A stretch of 44,513 nucleotides of DNA from Nitratireductor aquibiodomus NL21 = JCM 21793. Lineage in GTDB: Bacteria; Pseudomonadota; Alphaproteobacteria; Rhizobiales; Rhizobiaceae. Shown here one piece after another: positions 9,024 to 17,666 of the stretch (its first letter is position 1; each line of letters begins with the position of its first letter). Both the position numbers and the translations under genes were made by a program. A model generated the notes under the pieces. It worked only from the letters and a program-made list of their open reading frames with translations, was not told the DNA's origin and made no database searches. The DNA is taken from the NCBI RefSeq assembly GCF_000615975.1, contig NZ_BAMP01000031.1:1-44513 (forward strand). Direction: 5' to 3'.

Positions 9024-10139
9024 TTGTCCGTGAGTGAAATCCGTCCATTGGAGCGGGATGACATTTCCGCCATTGCGGAGATGTTCCAGCGCATATTGCG
9101 CAAGGGACGCGGCCCTGCGCCGCTTGGCGCGCGCGAATATCTAGAGACGCTTTTTCTCGATCCACCCTACCGCGACGACGACATCCATTCACTTGTGCAT
9201 CTTCGTGAAGACGGCACGGTCAACGGTTTCATGGGTGTGCTTCCCATGCCCTTCGTCTATCAGGGCAAGACCCTGAAGAGCGCCATCGGCGGCAGCTTCA
9301 TGGTCGACGGTCACGAACAGGACCCCTATGCCGGCGCGCGTCTTCTACGCGCCTTCCAGTCCGGCCCGCAGGATCTCTCGTTGACCGAAACAGCCAACGA
9401 TGTTTCCACAACCATGTGGCGCAAGCTGCGCGGCACGATCCTGCCCGACTACAGTCTCGAATGGCTGCGCATCCTGCGCCCGGCCGGCTTCATCGCCGCC
9501 ATGGCCGCATCTGCGTTCGCGCCTGCCGCCTTCGCAAAACCGCTCGCACGGCCCTTCGATGCCCTTTTGCGGCGCAGAGGCGCTCCACCCCAGTGGACCC
9601 ATGTGTCGGATGCGGAATTTGCGGGCAAGACACTCACCACCGAGGACGCCGACGCGGCTGAAACGGTGTCGCTGTTCCAGCAATTCGTCTCCGCCTTCGC
9701 CCTGCATCCTCAATGGACGGAGAGCGAGCTTCAACGCATGGTGGATGAATCGCAGCGCAAGGCGGATTACGGCGCGATGGTGCGCCGCAAAGTGCTCTCG
9801 CGCAGCGGCAAGCCGGTCGGCCTCTTCCTTTACTACGGCAATACGGGCGGCATCGGGCGCGTGATCCAGATCCTGTCTCTGCCCGGTCAGGAAGGCGCGG
9901 TCATCGACGCGATGCTGGCGGACGCGACCGAACGCGGGCTGGTGGCTCTGCGCGGGCGCGGACAGCCGCCCCTCATCAACGCTATGCTCGGTCGCCGCTT
10001 CGCTTTCGTCCATGCGTCGTCCAGCATTGTTCATGCGAAAGACAAGACGCTGCTCGAACCGTTCATCACGGGACAGGCTTTTTTCAACGGTTTTGCGGGA
10101 GAATCCTGGACGCGGCTTCTCGGCGACCGTTTCGACTAG
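9024..10139 (+). CDS. GNAT-like acyltransferase, first gene of an amidotransferase/ACP cluster
   Basis: About 370 residues. The start is TTG 9024 or, equally plausible, GTG 9030; GGGGCG at 9013-9018 could serve either. The N-terminal part (IRPLERDDISAIAEMFQRI, then LVHLREDGTVNGFMGVLPM and KSAIGGSFMVDGHEQ) looks like a GNAT acetyl/acyltransferase core. A second half (ETVSLFQQFVSAFALHPQWT, KPVGLFLYYGNTGGIGRVIQI, ATERGLVALRGRGQPPLINAML) resembles another GNAT-type fold, so the protein may be a two-domain acyltransferase. I recognise no named family. It is 72 bases upstream of asnB in the same direction and may transfer an acyl group from the ACP encoded downstream; that is inference. Confidence 0.6.
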   Translation: MSVSEIRPLERDDISAIAEMFQRILRKGRGPAPLGAREYLETLFLDPPYRDDDIHSLVHLREDGTVNGFMGVLPMPFVYQGKTLKSAIGGSFMVDGHEQDPYAGARLLRAFQSGPQDLSLTETANDVSTTMWRKLRGTILPDYSLEWLRILRPAGFIAAMAASAFAPAAFAKPLARPFDALLRRRGAPPQWTHVSDAEFAGKTLTTEDADAAETVSLFQQFVSAFALHPQWTESELQRMVDESQRKADYGAMVRRKVLSRSGKPVGLFLYYGNTGGIGRVIQILSLPGQEGAVIDAMLADATERGLVALRGRGQPPLINAMLGRRFAFVHASSSIVHAKDKTLLEPFITGQAFFNGFAGESWTRLLGDRFD

Positions 10140-10211
10140 AGCAATTCCAGAAAAAGCGGACGCACAGCCAGAGCGAGACAGGGCCGAATGGCCTTCAGGG
10201 GTGATTTGTAA

Positions 10212-12158
10212 ATGTGCGGAATAGCGGGTTATTGCGGAGCGGGTCTTCACCCGCAGGAAGCTGAAAGGCTTCTTGCGGCCATGTCCGCCACAATCGCCCA
10301 TCGCGGCCCGGACGATGCCGGCATCCACGTGACAGACGATGTGGGCCTTGCCCATCGCCGTCTTTCCATTGTCGATCTGGCGGACGGCCAGCAGCCTATG
10401 ACGAGCGCCGACGGGCAGCTCCACATCACCTATAATGGCGAGATCTTCAACCACGTCGAACTGAGGCAAGAGCTTGAAAGCCGCGGTCATCGCTTTCGCA
10501 CATCAAGCGACACCGAAGTCATTCTGCACCTCTATGACGAGCTTGGGCCGGACTGCGTTGCGCAGCTCAATGGCGACTTCGCCTTCGCGATCCACGATGC
10601 GCGCCGCAAGCGCCTTTTCCTCGCCCGCGACCGCATGGGCGTGCGCCCGCTTTACCACACATGGCGTCAGGGCCGGTTCCATTTCGGGTCCGAGATCAAG
10701 GCGCTCCTGCCCATTCCCGGCATGGAGGCGCGGCTCGATCCCTTCGCGCTCGACCAGATCTTTACGCTCTGGGCTCCCATTCCACCGCGCACGGCTTTTG
10801 AAGGCGTCAGCGAACTGCCGCCGGCGCACTGGATGATCGTCGAGAACGGCGCAGCCCGCACGCAGCGCTACTGGGATCTGGATTTCTCAAACGTCCGGCA
10901 CGATTGTTCCGAGGCACAGATGGCGGAGGAGACGCGGGCGCTTCTGGAAGACGCAACGCGCATTCGCCTGCGCGCCGATGTGGAGGTGGGAACCTACCTG
11001 TCAGGCGGGCTCGATTCCTCCATCATCGCAGCACTCGCCAAGCGCATGGCGCCCGCTGGCCTGACCAGTTTCGCCGTCACATTCTCCGATCCAGCCTTCG
11101 ACGAAAGCGCGTTTCAGAACGAGATGGTGCGTGCGCTCGGCACGGAACACCACACGGTCGACTGCGACATGGACGAGATCGCCACCGTGTTTCCGGAGGT
11201 CATCCGCCACATGGAGCAGCCGATCCTGCGCACCGGTCCCGCGCCGCTCTACCGGCTGTCCGGTCTGGTGCGCTCGAAAGGCATCAAGGCGGTTCTTTCC
11301 GGCGAAGGGGCAGACGAGGTCTTTGCCGGTTACGACATTTTCAAGGAGGCGCGCATCCGGCGCTTCTGCGCGCGCCAGCCGGGTTCGCAATTGCGTCCGC
11401 ACCTGTTCCGCCGCATCTATCCCTATCTCTCCAATCTGAAGCGCCAGACACCGGATTATCTCGCCGCCTATTTCGGCGTTGCCAGCGACGATCTGTACGA
11501 TCCGCTGTTCTCGCATCGTCCGCGTATGCGCAGCACCGCCGGCGCAAAGCTCTTCTTCTCCGATGCGCTCAAGGCAACGCTCGGCGATTATGATGCGGCA
11601 GACGAACTCGCCACCACACTTCCCGACGCCTTCAGCGAATGGCATCCCCTGCATCAGGCGCAGTATCTGGAGACCCGCTTTCTCCTGCCCGGCTACATTC
11701 TCTCAAGCCAGGGCGACCGCATGGCGATGGCGCACGGGATCGAAACACGCTTTCCCTTCCTCGACCACCGGCTGGTCATGCATGCCGCGCAGACACCGGC
11801 AAGCATCAAGCTCAAAGGGCTCCGGGAGAAGCATCTTCTGCGCGAAACGATGCGCGATGTCGTGCCGCCACAGATCGCCGACCGGCCCAAACAGCCCTAT
11901 CGCGCGCCAGAGGCAAGCGCCTTCACCGATCACGCGCAGGCCTATGTGGAAGAAGCATTCGAGAAATCGGCGCTGGAAGAAAACGGAAACTTCCACGTTG
12001 AAAAAACAGCCAGATTGTATAAAAAAAGCCGGCTAAATAGTTTCACCGGTTTTCGAGACAACGCAGCATTCGTCGGCATTCTGTCGACACAGCTTTGGTC
12101 CCAGCAGTTCGCCAGGCCGGTTCGGATAACGGATCAACCTCTGGCGGTTCGTGCCTGA
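10212..12158 (+). CDS. Asparagine synthase-type glutamine amidotransferase
   Basis: 648 residues, class II glutamine amidotransferase of the AsnB family. ATG 10212 is fixed because Cys2 of MCGIAGYCG is the glutaminase nucleophile after Met removal. The N-terminal domain carries MSATIAHRGPDDAG, GLAHRRLSIVDL and YNGEIFNHVELR; ammonia is channelled to the C-terminal ATP-pyrophosphatase, whose PP-loop SGGLDSS lies at 264-270 with KAVLSGEGADEVFAGYD behind it. The reaction is ATP-dependent amidation of a carboxylate. Free aspartate is the classical substrate, but proteins of this type in polysaccharide and secondary-metabolite loci amidate other acids. The ACP and AMP-ligase beside it make a pathway-specific substrate likely. 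The last 50 codons are unusually AT-rich. Confidence 0.9.
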   Translation: MCGIAGYCGAGLHPQEAERLLAAMSATIAHRGPDDAGIHVTDDVGLAHRRLSIVDLADGQQPMTSADGQLHITYNGEIFNHVELRQELESRGHRFRTSSDTEVILHLYDELGPDCVAQLNGDFAFAIHDARRKRLFLARDRMGVRPLYHTWRQGRFHFGSEIKALLPIPGMEARLDPFALDQIFTLWAPIPPRTAFEGVSELPPAHWMIVENGAARTQRYWDLDFSNVRHDCSEAQMAEETRALLEDATRIRLRADVEVGTYLSGGLDSSIIAALAKRMAPAGLTSFAVTFSDPAFDESAFQNEMVRALGTEHHTVDCDMDEIATVFPEVIRHMEQPILRTGPAPLYRLSGLVRSKGIKAVLSGEGADEVFAGYDIFKEARIRRFCARQPGSQLRPHLFRRIYPYLSNLKRQTPDYLAAYFGVASDDLYDPLFSHRPRMRSTAGAKLFFSDALKATLGDYDAADELATTLPDAFSEWHPLHQAQYLETRFLLPGYILSSQGDRMAMAHGIETRFPFLDHRLVMHAAQTPASIKLKGLREKHLLRETMRDVVPPQIADRPKQPYRAPEASAFTDHAQAYVEEAFEKSALEENGNFHVEKTARLYKKSRLNSFTGFRDNAAFVGILSTQLWSQQFARPVRITDQPLAVRA

Positions 12159-12175
12159 CCGTGAAAGGAAGCACC

Positions 12176-12454
12176 ATGCCCCAGTCCATCAATGCCGATA
12201 TCCGCGCCTTCATTATCGAGAACTTCCTGTTCGGCGATGAGGCGGACGCACCGGAAGACGATGCATCTCTGATCGAGAACGACATTGTCGATTCCACCGG
12301 CATTCTGGAGATGGTCTCGTTTCTCGAGGAGCACTTCGCCATCGATGTCGCCGACCCGGAGATCGTGCCGGAAAACTTCGACACGATTGCCCGCTTAAGC
12401 GCCTTTGTCGCAGGCAAGAAGAAGGCCAGGGAGACCGCGCCAGCCGGCGCATAG
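12176..12454 (+). CDS. Acyl carrier protein
   Basis: 92-residue acidic protein with the carrier-protein fold. The phosphopantetheine serine is Ser40 in ENDIVDSTGILEMVSFL, at the start of helix II, where ordinary fatty-acid ACP has DSL; the DST variant points to a pathway-specific carrier. AAAGGA precedes ATG 12176. The gene lies 17 bases behind asnB and 10 bases before the AMP-ligase, so the ligase most likely loads this carrier. The C-terminal tail (GKKKARETAPAGA) is a flexible extension. Confidence 0.88.
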   Translation: MPQSINADIRAFIIENFLFGDEADAPEDDASLIENDIVDSTGILEMVSFLEEHFAIDVADPEIVPENFDTIARLSAFVAGKKKARETAPAGA

Positions 12455-12464
12455 GAGCGACGCA

Positions 12465-14024
12465 ATGCGCGTTGAGACCTTACTGAAAGACCGTGCAGGG
12501 CTTACCCCCTCCGCCACCGCGCTCGTCACGGGGCCGGATCGGTTAAGCTACGCCGATTTCGACCGTCTGGCCGACCGTCTGGCCGGGGCCTTATGCGCCC
12601 ACGGGGTCGAGCCCGGCGACCGGGTTGCGCTTTGCATGGACAACAGCCGGGAGATGGCCATCGCCGTCTTTGCCGGTCTCAGGGCCGGCGCGACGGTGGT
12701 TCCGGTCAACCCCGGCGTCAGGACCGAGGGCCTCGCCCACGTGTTAATGGACTGCACGCCGAAAGCCCTCATTCACGAAGCCCGGCACATCGGTCTGTGC
12801 AATGAGGCGATTGCCGCAGCGGGCCACACACCCCTTTCCATCGTCGCCCGGACGGAAATCGTTACCCGGACGGACAGGGCCACGCTCAGCGACGCCATCG
12901 CCCTCGATGCCTGCCTCGATTTAGAGGCGCCCTTACCCGCCCGGCAGGAAAACGACCGGGATCTCGCCTTTCTGATCTACACCTCCGGCTCATCCGGCAG
13001 GCCGAAGGGCGTGATGATGAGCCACCGCAATGTCGATGCGGCAGCGGCGATGATCGCCGATTATCTGGAAAACGACGACAGGGACGTGGTGCTTTCCGCA
13101 CTGCCGCTTTCCTTCACCTACGGGCTGTATCAGCTCCTCGTGGCCGTGCGCAGCGGCGCGACGCTCGTTCTGGAAAAGAGCTTCGCCTTCCCCCATGCGG
13201 TTCTGGAAAAGGCGCATGCAGAAGGCGTCACCGGGTTTCCCCTCGTGCCCACCATGGCGGCCATGCTCGCCGCGCTCGAAGGACTGAAGCCCGATCGCCT
13301 GCCGCCGCTGCGCTACATCACCAATGCCGCAGCCCATCTGCCCCCCGCCCATATTCAGGCGCTGCGCGCGCTTTTCCCGGCGGCGCGCATCTACTCCATG
13401 TACGGTCTCACCGAATGCGCGCGGGCAACCTTTCTCGCGCCGGAAGATCTCGACCGGCATCCCACCTCCGTTGGCAAGGCCCTGCCGGGCACCGAGGCCC
13501 TTGTCATCGATGAAGACGGCAACGAGGCGGAGACGGGCGTCACGGGCGAACTCGTCATCCGCGGACCGCATGTCATGCAGGGCTACTGGAACAGTCCGGA
13601 GGCAACCGCGCTTGCGCTGCGCGATGCGCCGGACGGCAGCGGAAAGCGGCTCCACACGGGCGACCTCTTCAAACGCGATGCGGAAGGCTTCCTCCATTTC
13701 GTCGGCCGCCGGGACGAGGTGGTGAAGATCCGCGGCGAAAAGGTCTCGCCCGGACAGGTGGACGCCGTGCTCGCCGCCTGTCCCGGCGTGCGCGAGGCGC
13801 TTTCATTCACCACGCCCGATCCCGTCTTCGGACACCGGCTCGACGCGCTCGTCGTTGCCGACGATCCCGGCCTCACCGAGCGCATGCTCGCCCGGCACTG
13901 CAAACACCGCTTACCGGACTCGATGGTCCCGAAGTCATTCATTTTCCAGGCGGAACTGCCGAAAACGGCAAACGGAAAAACCAGCCGCCGCCTCGCCGCC
14001 ATGGAGGCTTTGAAAGCATCATGA
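12465..14024 (+). CDS. Acyl-AMP ligase (ANL superfamily) probably loading the ACP
   Basis: 519 residues. Activates a carboxylic acid as acyl-adenylate and passes it to CoA or a carrier protein. Core motifs: the P-loop [11 protein letters not shown] at 172-182, [52 protein letters not shown], and the C-terminal lysine motif [16 protein letters not shown] 12465 is preceded by TAGGAG. Similar ligases accompany exosortase loci, but no exosortase or sorting signal is present here. The acid substrate cannot be predicted. Codon use is odd: I counted seven TTA leucine codons, six of them within the first 170 codons. It overlaps the next gene by four bases (ATGA). Confidence 0.88.
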   Translation: MRVETLLKDRAGLTPSATALVTGPDRLSYADFDRLADRLAGALCAHGVEPGDRVALCMDNSREMAIAVFAGLRAGATVVPVNPGVRTEGLAHVLMDCTPKALIHEARHIGLCNEAIAAAGHTPLSIVARTEIVTRTDRATLSDAIALDACLDLEAPLPARQENDRDLAFLIYTSGSSGRPKGVMMSHRNVDAAAAMIADYLENDDRDVVLSALPLSFTYGLYQLLVAVRSGATLVLEKSFAFPHAVLEKAHAEGVTGFPLVPTMAAMLAALEGLKPDRLPPLRYITNAAAHLPPAHIQALRALFPAARIYSMYGLTECARATFLAPEDLDRHPTSVGKALPGTEALVIDEDGNEAETGVTGELVIRGPHVMQGYWNSPEATALALRDAPDGSGKRLHTGDLFKRDAEGFLHFVGRRDEVVKIRGEKVSPGQVDAVLAACPGVREALSFTTPDPVFGHRLDALVVADDPGLTERMLARHCKHRLPDSMVPKSFIFQAELPKTANGKTSRRLAAMEALKAS

Positions 14025-15012
14025 ACGACATGAACATCAGCTTTTCCATCGACGACCTGAAGATCGATCCCGCCGCCGAGACCCAGCGCATCGTCACCGC
14101 GCTACGCACCCAGCTGCGCAGCAGACTGCGCAAGCGGGGATTAGTGCTCGGCCTGTCCGGTGGCATCGATTCCAGCGTCTGCGCGGCGCTTGCCGCCCGT
14201 GCGCTCGGGCCAGAGCGCGTCTTCTGCCTGTTCATGCCGGAATATGATTCCGACCCGGAGAGCCTGCGGCTCGGCCAGGAAGTCGCAACCACTTTCGGTC
14301 TCTCCAGCGTGATCGAGGATATCGGCCCGTCGCTCGCCGCCATGGGCTGCTATGAGCGCCGCGACGCCTTCATTCGCCAGGTCGTGCCGGACTATGGCGC
14401 AGGCTGGTCGATGAAGATCGCCATCGCCAATGCGCTCACCACCAAGGCCTACAACATTTCCTATCTGGTGGTGCGGCGGCCCGACGGCACCGTCGAGAAG
14501 CACCGGCTCCCGCCAGAAGTCTATCTCGGCATCGTCGCCGCCACCAACATGAAGCAGCGCACCCGAAAACAGCTCGAATATTACCATGCCGACCGGCTGA
14601 ACTATGCGGTCATCGGCACGCCCAACCGGCTGGAATATGATCAGGGTTTCTTCGTGAAGAATGGCGATGGCGCAGCGATGTGAAACCCATCGCCCACCTC
14701 TACAAGTCGCAGGTCTACCAGCTCGCGAAATATCTCGGCGTCCCCGCCGAAATCCGCCGCCGCATGCCCACGACAGACACCTATTCGCTCGCCCAGTCAC
14801 AGGAGGAGTTCTATTTCGCGCTCCCCTATCGCGAGATGGATCTGTGCCTCTACGGGCTCGACCACGCCATTCCCGCCAAGAAGGTCGCCTGCGCCACCGG
14901 TCTCAGCGAGCGGCAGGTGGGGCTTGTGTGGCGCGACATTGCCGCAAAACGCAAGGTCGCCCACTATCTGCACCTGCCGCCGCAGATGGTCGAGGAGATC
15001 ACCGCCTCCTGA
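14021..15012 (+). CDS. NadE-like ammonia-dependent amidotransferase/NAD synthase homologue (frameshifted)
   Basis: Adenine-nucleotide alpha-hydrolase fold protein of the NAD synthase family. PP-loop [12 protein letters not shown] is near residues 43-54, and [19 protein letters not shown] plus [17 protein letters not shown] are NadE signatures. It lacks the nitrilase (glutaminase) domain found in bacterial glutamine-dependent NadE, so ammonia must come from elsewhere, possibly from AsnB. The frame breaks after 14677: as written it stops at 14683. One extra G gives GDGAADVKPI, the standard NadE metal/ATP motif, and carries the frame to 15012. Restored length 330 residues. A gene inside an ACP/AMP-ligase operon more likely amidates a pathway intermediate than deamido-NAD, but both are possible. 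Its stop abuts the convergent cyclodeaminase stop (TGATCA). Confidence 0.8.
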
Positions 15013-16098
15013 TCAGCCAGCCTTTTTGGCCGCGAGCAGCGAAGAGCTGGGGAAACGCAGAAGCATGCCGAAGAGATCGCGCGGTTCATCGGGGTCGGCC
15101 AGAAGGTCGAGCTCGATGAAGTGATCGGTCTCGCGCACGCGGTCATAGACATAGCGCAGCGCCGAGAAATCCTCCGTCGCGAAACCGACGGAATCGAACA
15201 GCGTGATCTGACGCGGTTCGCGCCGCCCCTTCACCTTTCCGGCAATCACCTGCCACAGCTCTTCCACCGGATGATCTTCCGCAAGCTGCTGGATCTCGCC
15301 CTCGATGCGCGTCTGCGGCGGATATTCCACGAAAATGTCGGAACGGGTGAGAATGTCGCGATGCAGCTCGGTCTTGCCCGGGCAGTCGCCGCCCACCGCG
15401 TTGATGTGCACGCCGGAGCCAACCATGTTGTCGGTCAGGATCGTCGCATATTGCTTGTCGGCGGTCGCGGTGGTGATGATGTCCGCTCCCTCCACCGCCT
15501 CTTCCGGCGTCGTGCAGGCGGTCAGTTCGAAACCCAGCCCTGAGAGGTTGCGCAGGCACTTTTCCGTCGCGCCGCCATCGATGTCATAGAGCCGCAGCCG
15601 GTCGACGCCGAGTGCCGCCTTGAACGCCATCGCCTGAAATTCAGACTGCGCGCCATTGCCGATAAGCGCCATGGTGCGCGAGCCCTCGGGCGCAAGATAT
15701 TTCGCCGCCAGAGCAGATGTCGCCGCCGTGCGCAGCGCCGTCAGGATCGTCATTTCCGTGATCAGCAGCGGATAGCCATTGCCCACATCGGCATAGACGC
15801 CGAATGCCGTCACCGTCTGCCGCCCCTCGCGGGTGTTCTTGGGATGACCATTCACATACTTGAAGCCGTAATGCCTGCCGTCGCTCGTCGGCATCAGCTC
15901 GATCACGCCTTCGCGGCTATGCGCGGCCACACGCGGCGTCTTGTCGAAATCCTCCCAGCGGCGGAAGTCTTCCTCAATGTAATTCGTCAGCTCCGCCAGA
16001 AAGCGCTCCACGCCGATTTCCAGCACCAGCTCCATCATGTGATGCACACTGACGAAGGGAACGAGGTTCAGCTTGTCGATCGAAGGGGTGTAAGTCAT
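15013..16098 (-). CDS. ocd: Ornithine cyclodeaminase
   Basis: Converts L-ornithine to L-proline and ammonia using bound NAD. 361 residues, normal for the OCD/mu-crystallin family. ATG 16098 was preferred to TTG 16104 because AGGAG sits nine bases upstream of the ATG. Visible: substrate region GVIELMPTSDGRHYGFKYVNGHPKNT, TALRTAATSALAAKYLA, nucleotide-binding ALIGNGAQSEFQAMAF, and NAVGGDCPGKTELHRDIL, where OCD enzymes hold the catalytic Asp. It starts two bases behind the arginase stop, so arginine goes through ornithine to proline in one operon. Confidence 0.92.
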   Translation of the reverse strand: MTYTPSIDKLNLVPFVSVHHMMELVLEIGVERFLAELTNYIEEDFRRWEDFDKTPRVAAHSREGVIELMPTSDGRHYGFKYVNGHPKNTREGRQTVTAFGVYADVGNGYPLLITEMTILTALRTAATSALAAKYLAPEGSRTMALIGNGAQSEFQAMAFKAALGVDRLRLYDIDGGATEKCLRNLSGLGFELTACTTPEEAVEGADIITTATADKQYATILTDNMVGSGVHINAVGGDCPGKTELHRDILTRSDIFVEYPPQTRIEGEIQQLAEDHPVEELWQVIAGKVKGRREPRQITLFDSVGFATEDFSALRYVYDRVRETDHFIELDLLADPDEPRDLFGMLLRFPSSSLLAAKKAG

Positions 16099-16100
16099 CG

Positions 16101-17021
16101 TCAATGGCTCCTGGTAGGCCGATCCATGATGCGCCGGCCAAGCAGACTGGCTGTGAGGTCGACAAGCAGGGTCGCCGTGCGACCGCGCTCATCGAGAAAA
16201 GGGTTGAGTTCCACGAGGTCAAGGCTGGTGACGAGGCCGCTGTCATGCAGCATCTCCATCGCCAGATGCGCCTCGCGGAAGGTTGCGCCGCCGGGCACAG
16301 TAGTGCCCACCGCCGGCGCGATGGCGGGATCGAGAAAGTCCACGTCGAGGCTCACATGCAGGCGTCCGCCCTCGGCGGCCACCCGCTCCAGAAAAGCGCG
16401 CAACAGCGGCGCTATCCCATGCTCATCAATGGCGCGCATGTCATGAACGGTCACGCCCGCCCCGCGCAGCGCCGTGTGCTCTGCCGGGTCCACGCTGCGC
16501 AGGCCAAGCGCGCAGATGCGGGTGGGATCGATCGGTGTGTGAAGGCGCGGAAAGAAGCCGTCGAAACCCGCCTGCCCGCTGGCATAGGCGAGCGGCACGC
16601 CATGCAGATTGCCGCTGGCGGTGGTGTCGAGCGTGTGAAAGTCCGGATGCGCATCAAGCCACAGAACGAAAAGCGGTCTGTCGGCCTCCGCCGCCCGGCG
16701 CGCCATCCCGGCAAGCGTGCCCGCCGCCATGCTGTGGTCGCCGCCAAGAAAGATCGGCATGCCGTCTTCGCCTGCGGCGTAAGCCGCCTCGCTGATCGCA
16801 TCCGTCCAGGCGACGATCTCCGGCAGCGCCTTCAGCGCGGGGTTGCCATGCGGCTTCACATCCTGCTGTTTTGGAACAACGGTTCCGAGATCGGAAACCT
16901 GATGGCCAAGCTCGCCAAGCGCCGCCACGAGACCGGCCGTGCGCAAGGCGCTCGGTCCCATTTCGCATCCCATGCGCCCGGCGCCATCCTGCACCGGAAT
17001 ACCCAAGATCTTGCAATGCAT
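16101..17021 (-). CDS. Arginase
   Basis: Hydrolyses L-arginine to ornithine and urea with a two-manganese site. 306 residues from ATG 17021 (MHCKILGIPVQDGAGRMGCEMGP), the usual family start; an ATG at 17051 would add ten residues. Metal ligands lie in the family motifs GGDHSMAAGT, WLDAHPDFHT and HVSLDVDFLDPAIAPAVGT. The C-terminal LDLVELNPFLDERGRTA is also typical. Agmatinase or formiminoglutamase is possible from fold alone, but the coupled ornithine cyclodeaminase and divergent Lrp regulator strongly favour arginase. Confidence 0.9.
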   Translation of the reverse strand: MHCKILGIPVQDGAGRMGCEMGPSALRTAGLVAALGELGHQVSDLGTVVPKQQDVKPHGNPALKALPEIVAWTDAISEAAYAAGEDGMPIFLGGDHSMAAGTLAGMARRAAEADRPLFVLWLDAHPDFHTLDTTASGNLHGVPLAYASGQAGFDGFFPRLHTPIDPTRICALGLRSVDPAEHTALRGAGVTVHDMRAIDEHGIAPLLRAFLERVAAEGGRLHVSLDVDFLDPAIAPAVGTTVPGGATFREAHLAMEMLHDSGLVTSLDLVELNPFLDERGRTATLLVDLTASLLGRRIMDRPTRSH

Positions 17022-17116
17022 AGCGCCACCGACCCATTGAACAGTTCCCATTATTCGACCCCGAATCGTCGGCAGAATGAACAAACCAAATTGCCAAAAA
17101 TTCTATAAGCATTTAT

Positions 17117-17145
17117 CATTTTGCTAATTATGGATTTCATTTTGC
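17117..17145. promoter_or_regulatory. Candidate Lrp/AsnC operator: direct repeats two helical turns apart
   Basis: The AT-rich gap between arginase and the Lrp gene contains CATTTTGC twice, at 17117-17124 and 17138-17145, exactly 21 bases apart. Both are followed by similar sequence (TAATTATGGAT and ACAATCATGGAT). The second copy abuts the start codon of the regulator. Spacing of two turns fits multimeric Lrp binding on one DNA face and would allow autoregulation. Binding is inferred. Confidence 0.45.
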
Positions 17146-17151
17146 ACAATC

Positions 17152-17589
17152 ATGGATGAACTCGACGAACGCCTGATCACCCTTCTGCGCCATGATGCGC
17201 GCCGCAGCATCTCGGATCTGGCGATGGATCTGGGCGTGTCGCGCGCCACCGTGCGCGCGCGCATGGAGCGGCTGGAGAAGGCCGGGCACATTGTCGGGTA
17301 CACAGTCATCCTGCGGGCCGACACGGTGGAAGCGCCCGTGCGCGGCATCACCATGGTGGAGATCGAAGGGCGCTCCGCCGACCGCGTGATCCACGCGCTG
17401 GAGGGTTTTCCGGAAGTTTCCGCCGTTCACACCACCAATGGCCGCTGGGACGTCGTGGTGGAGCTCGGCGCGACGACGCTGACCGATCTCGACGCGGTGC
17501 TGCGCCGCATCCGCCTCATTCCCGGCATCATGAACAGCGAAACAAGCCTGCTTCTGGCCACCCCCCACAGCACCCGCGCCAGACTGTGA
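17152..17589 (+). CDS. Lrp/AsnC-family transcriptional regulator of arginine catabolism
   Basis: 145 residues. N-terminal winged HTH (DELDERLITLLRHDARRSISDLAMDLGVSRATVRARMERLEKAG, given here as key phrases DARRSISDLA and GVSRATVRARMERL), then a C-terminal ligand-binding (RAM) domain with GRWDVVVELGATTLTDL and the last strand NSETSLLLA. Divergent from arginase-ocd with 130 AT-rich bases between, the usual layout for a local activator that senses arginine or ornithine. Ligand inferred from neighbours. Confidence 0.9.
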   Translation: MDELDERLITLLRHDARRSISDLAMDLGVSRATVRARMERLEKAGHIVGYTVILRADTVEAPVRGITMVEIEGRSADRVIHALEGFPEVSAVHTTNGRWDVVVELGATTLTDLDAVLRRIRLIPGIMNSETSLLLATPHSTRARL

Positions 17590-17666
17590 GCGCCATTTAT
17601 GGCTGCGTTAACCTGAAGGCCCTAGCCTGAGGCCCTGCCCCACCGCAAACCGACGAGCGAACCACA

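Noticed and set aside
9024..15012. Exosortase/PEP-CTERM-associated locus
   Set aside because: The AMP-ligase, ACP and amidotransferase resemble those near exosortase genes, but no exosortase, sorting-signal protein or polysaccharide export gene is present.
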